A stretch of DNA of 9,131 nucleotides from a bacterium (lineage in GTDB: Bacteria; Thermosulfidibacterota; Thermosulfidibacteria; Thermosulfidibacterales; Thermosulfidibacteraceae). Position numbers and translations under genes: made by a program. Each line of letters begins with the position of its first letter. Within the stretch, counting starts at the first letter, position 1. Shown here one piece after another: positions 7,171-9,131 of the stretch. The notes under the pieces were generated by a model that was not told where the DNA came from, did not search any database, and saw nothing but the letters and a program-made list of their open reading frames with translations. The stretch covers positions 1 through 9,131 of the forward strand of contig JALWBK010000155.1 in NCBI GenBank assembly GCA_027037155.1, given 5' to 3'.

Positions 7171-8084
7171 ATCCTGTCAAAGACGCTGGCCATAGGTTGT
7201 TGCCACATTATGGTAAGGGCCACAGGAAGGGTTGCGCCAAGGGAAAATCCAGACAGGGCCATAACCAGCGCGGCACCGTTGTTCTTCATGCCCATAAAGT
7301 AGGAAAGGGTGATCCTCTGCTTTCTATTGGCACCTGTTAGAAAGCCCACCAGTGCACCCATCACATAGGACAGCACCACCTGAAGTCCCACGGAAAAGAA
7401 GACCTTGAAGGTGGAAAGGGTAAGAGGAACCGAGCTGAAGGCTACCGATGTGTTCAGCACTATCATATACAGCATCCCCAACTTTGCCCAAATGGCAAAG
7501 GCGGGTTTAAGCTCCCTTTTTGGAAAGAACTCGTACAGAACCACGGCAAGCACAGTTGGAATAAACACAGACCACATGAGTTTAACGAACAGTGCCATCA
7601 ACGAAAAATGAACGCTCTTTCCCAAGAAAAGCCTCAACATAAAGGGAGCGAAAAAGGGTATGGCAAGCACGTGAATACCCACCAGAACAATGGCAAGCAC
7701 AATATCCCCACCTGTTATTGAGCTCCAGATAATGGTTGAGATAGCCGCTGGGGAAGCAGCAACGCACAAGTGTCCAACACCATAATCAGCCCCAACTCCA
7801 TAAAAGAGCGAGGCGATGGCAAAGGCTACTAAAGGCAAAAGAATAAACTGACCTGTCATGCCAAAGAGAAATATCTTTCCATAGTTTTTCACCTGAGCAA
7901 AATCTCTGAAGGTAAGCGTCCAGACAGAGGTAAACATGATGGTAAAAAGCATGTGGGGTGCAGTCCACTTCAAAGAAGGCATAAAGCTTCTGCTGAAGTA
8001 GCCAGCCACGAAAGAAAGTGGGATAAGAACTATAAGTGCAGAGGATAGGGCCTCATTTGCACTATTCAGCCAGGATTCCCGCAT
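7149..8084 (-). CDS. BASS-type (bile acid:sodium symporter family-like) membrane transporter
   Basis: This integral inner-membrane protein has 311 residues and about nine or ten hydrophobic segments (roughly 13-30, 43-57, 70-95, 105-125, 126-150, 160-186, 199-220, 225-250, 262-282, 283-302). It resembles the bile acid:sodium symporter (BASS/SBF) superfamily by overall layout and two blocks: AASPAAISTIIWSSITGGD (109-127), matching the family's 'CPGGTASN...GD' crossover, and SYFMGMKNNGAALVMAL (261-277), matching 'EVGMQNSGLAL'. The family's usual sodium ligands (Ser/Asn in the first block, Glu and Gln in the second) appear replaced. The substrate is unknown. The frame extends to 8120, but ATG 8084 with GGGAGAG upstream gives the better N-terminus and a 23-nt overlap with the thioesterase. 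Its end overlaps mqnB by 22 nt. Confidence 0.75.
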   Translation of the reverse strand: MRESWLNSANEALSSALIVLIPLSFVAGYFSRSFMPSLKWTAPHMLFTIMFTSVWTLTFRDFAQVKNYGKIFLFGMTGQFILLPLVAFAIASLFYGVGADYGVGHLCVAASPAAISTIIWSSITGGDIVLAIVLVGIHVLAIPFFAPFMLRLFLGKSVHFSLMALFVKLMWSVFIPTVLAVVLYEFFPKRELKPAFAIWAKLGMLYMIVLNTSVAFSSVPLTLSTFKVFFSVGLQVVLSYVMGALVGFLTGANRKQRITLSYFMGMKNNGAALVMALSGFSLGATLPVALTIMWQQPMASVFDRIWRRKGS

Positions 8085-8523
8085 CCTCAAGCTCTCCCAA
8101 AAACCGCTCCCACTGCTCATCGGGAAGGGCTATAAAAAGACCCTCACCCGAAGCACAAACCTTTTCACCCTCTCGTATCTCACACACAGCGACGATCCTT
8201 CTACCCTGCACCTTCTGGACCTTGGCCACACCTTTGTACGTCTTGCCTGAAGACATAGGCCTTCTGAAAGTAACCTTCATCTCAGCGGTGACGGTGCACT
8301 TTTTCAAATCAGCAGCTATACACCACCAACACAGCTCATCGCAAATGGTGCACACGATCCCCCCGTGTATAACCCCTTCAAACCCCTCGTACTCTTTAGC
8401 AAGAACAAAGTCGGAAAAGGCCTCCCGCTTCTCGTCATCCCAGAAGATGTCTAACTTCAAACCTATGGGGTTCATCCTCCCACAGCCGAAACATGCCTTG
8501 TAAGAAGGAAGTTTATGTACCAT
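8062..8523 (-). CDS. Hot-dog fold thioesterase (PaaI/4HBT-like), cysteine rich
   Basis: This is a predicted cytosolic acyl-CoA or acyl-ACP thioesterase of 153 residues. It carries the N-terminal motif CFGCGRMNPIGLKL (residues 11-24), found in a subgroup of hot-dog proteins, and the hot-dog active-site helix HGGIVCTICDE (53-63), where His/Gly-Gly and the Asp62/Glu63 pair are the usual functional positions. The following strands (VTAEMKVTFRRPMSSGKTY, 78-96) fit the family. Nine cysteines in 153 residues, including CxxC pairs at 11/14, 58/61 and 65/68, are unusual. It starts at ATG 8523 with AAGGGGGTG upstream. It is the first gene of the leftward series. The substrate cannot be told; location before fab genes allows an acyl-ACP/CoA quality-control role, but that is inference. 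Confidence 0.8.
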   Translation of the reverse strand: MVHKLPSYKACFGCGRMNPIGLKLDIFWDDEKREAFSDFVLAKEYEGFEGVIHGGIVCTICDELCWWCIAADLKKCTVTAEMKVTFRRPMSSGKTYKGVAKVQKVQGRRIVAVCEIREGEKVCASGEGLFIALPDEQWERFLGELEDAGILAE

Positions 8524-8535
8524 AACAACCCACCC

Positions 8536-8548
8536 CCTTGTTGCAAGG
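8536..8548. repeat. 13-bp dyad in the divergent junction
   Basis: CCTTG-TTG-CAAGG is a perfect 5-bp inverted repeat with a 3-base centre. It overlaps the -35-like element proposed for rsmI. In the leftward transcript its 3' arm contains the AAGG of the thioesterase ribosome binding site. It could be an operator half-site pair or a small leader hairpin. It is not a terminator, since no T run follows on either strand. Confidence 0.45.
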
Positions 8549-8566
8549 CTAAAAAATCCTTAAACT
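8538..8566 (+). promoter_or_regulatory. Candidate rsmI promoter
   Basis: TTGTTG (8538-8543) is followed after 17 bases by TAAACT (8561-8566). The expected start of transcription, six to eight bases further, falls at 8572-8574, on the rsmI ATG. The hexamers are only 4 of 6 each against the sigma-70 consensus. The spacing is ideal, and there is no room for another promoter close to the gene other than inside the thioesterase. Confidence 0.45.
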
Positions 8567-8573
8567 CTTAAAC
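8559..8573 (+). repeat. Tandem CTTAAAC heptamer abutting the rsmI start
   Basis: CTTAAAC occurs twice (8559-8565 and 8567-8573), separated by one T, ending directly at the ATG. It overlaps the proposed -10 and occupies the place where a Shine-Dalgarno would be. Confidence 0.6.
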
Positions 8574-9131
8574 ATGGCGGCAACACTATACATAGTCTCC
8601 ACACCCATTGGCAACCTCAAAGACATCACCCTAAGGGCCATAGAAACGCTGAAAAGCGTGGACATCATTGTTGCTGAAGACACCAGAAGAACCTTGAAAC
8701 TGCTGAACCACCTTGGGATAAAAAAGAGGCTGATCAGTTTTTACAAGCCGGTAGAACAGCAGAAGACACCAAAGATTCTGGAGTATCTGAAACAGGGTAA
8801 AGACTTAGCACTGGTTTCCGATGCAGGCACCCCTCTGCTATCAGATCCCGGATACATCCTGGTGAGAGAGGCCATAAAAGAGGGCTTTAGGGTAGTTCCC
8901 GTACCCGGACCATCCTCGGTGCTTGCCGCTTTGGTAGCATCCGGGCTTCCTCCCGTCCCCTTTTCTTTCTACGGCTTTGTCCCCAGGGCAAGCGAAAGAA
9001 GACGCTTTCTGGAATCCATCAGGGATAAAAGAGAAACCATCGTGCTGTTTGAGGCCCCCAATCGTCTGAAAGAAACGCTAAAGGAGATGTTAGAAGTTTT
9101 GGGAGATAGAAACTGCTGCATCGCAAGAGAA
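8574..9131 (+). CDS. rsmI: RsmI, 16S rRNA 2'-O-methyltransferase (3' end cut by window edge)
   Basis: RsmI uses S-adenosylmethionine to methylate the 2'-O of C1402 in 16S rRNA, at the ribosomal decoding centre. The visible 186 residues start MAATLYIVSTPIGNLKDITLRA and contain AEDTRRT, LVSDAGTPLLSDPGY, VPGPSSVLAAL and SFYGFVPR, the hallmark order of this tetrapyrrole-methylase-fold family. About 90-100 residues should follow beyond the right edge. The frame has no stop in the window. The ATG at 8574 is the only possible start: an in-frame TAA lies at 8550-8552, with no ATG, GTG or TTG between. No Shine-Dalgarno sequence precedes it, unlike the genes on the other strand. Thirteen of 15 arginine codons are AGA/AGG. 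It is divergent from the thioesterase. Confidence 0.95.
   Translation, partial: MAATLYIVSTPIGNLKDITLRAIETLKSVDIIVAEDTRRTLKLLNHLGIKKRLISFYKPVEQQKTPKILEYLKQGKDLALVSDAGTPLLSDPGYILVREAIKEGFRVVPVPGPSSVLAALVASGLPPVPFSFYGFVPRASERRRFLESIRDKRETIVLFEAPNRLKETLKEMLEVLGDRNCCIARE
8585..8614 (-). promoter_or_regulatory. Candidate main promoter of the leftward gene series
   Basis: Reading leftward, TTGCCA (8614-8609) is followed after 18 bases by TATAGT (8590-8585), each 5 of 6 against the sigma-70 consensus. Transcription would start near 8578, leaving a leader of about 55 nt before the thioesterase ATG. The site lies within codons 4-14 of the divergent rsmI. It is the best promoter-like sequence I found in the window, but it was located by eye. 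Confidence 0.5.

Noticed and set aside
8085..8120. Transporter N-terminal extension of 12 residues from ATG 8120
   Set aside because: It would deepen the overlap with the thioesterase to 59 nt with no gain in family match. ATG 8084 has GGGAGAG upstream. The extension is not fully excluded.
8536..8556. Dyad followed by a run of A, considered as a terminator
   Set aside because: On the plus strand the hairpin is followed by A residues, and on the minus strand the T run precedes it, so neither direction gives an intrinsic terminator.
8524..8573. Possible FapR-type operator controlling the lipid genes
   Set aside because: Nothing in this junction resembles the known FapR palindrome, and the dyad present is shorter and of different sequence.

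Overview
The window is a compact bacterial chromosomal segment. It is almost entirely filled by one long leftward (minus-strand) gene series of twelve genes, with the start of a divergent rightward gene at the right edge. No stretch longer than about 50 bases lacks a gene. I see no tRNA, rRNA, CRISPR array, insertion sequence or prophage. The organism is probably a thermophile-like anaerobic bacterium. Coding strands are purine rich, and arginine is mostly AGA/AGG (13 of 15 Arg codons in the visible rsmI part). Enoyl-ACP reduction uses the flavoprotein FabK, and a futalosine hydrolase points to menaquinone made by the futalosine route. I do not assign a phylum.

Layout in transcription order (right to left): a cysteine-rich hot-dog thioesterase (8523-8062), a divergent BASS-type membrane transporter (8084-7149), futalosine hydrolase mqnB (7170-6580), the DUF177/YceD protein (6538-6002), ribosomal protein L32 rpmF (5997-5809), plsX (5812-4718), fabH (4721-3744), fabK (3732-2785), fabD (2781-1861), fabG (1864-1133), acpP (1100-852), and fabF running off the left edge (849-1). 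Neighbours overlap by 4 to 23 nt or are separated by 2 to 41 nt, so a single transcript is likely. At 8574 the rightward gene rsmI (16S rRNA 2'-O-methyltransferase) begins and runs off the right edge.

From DUF177 to fabF this is the widespread 'rpmF-plsX-fab' cluster. PlsX links acyl-ACP to phospholipid synthesis. FabD loads malonyl on ACP, FabH starts chains, FabF elongates them, and FabG and FabK carry out the two reductions. The dehydratase (FabZ/FabA) and acetyl-CoA carboxylase are not in the window. The first three genes of the series (thioesterase, transporter, mqnB) are the accessory part. They are joined by unusual 22-23 nt overlaps.

The region most worth a second look is the 50-bp junction between the thioesterase and rsmI. 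It holds two facing promoter candidates, a 13-bp dyad, a tandem CTTAAAC heptamer touching the rsmI ATG, and no Shine-Dalgarno sequence for rsmI, which suggests a leaderless transcript. The transporter lacks the residues expected at the family's sodium sites, and the thioesterase has three CxxC pairs. The rest looks like ordinary housekeeping, and I did not find a clearly new system.
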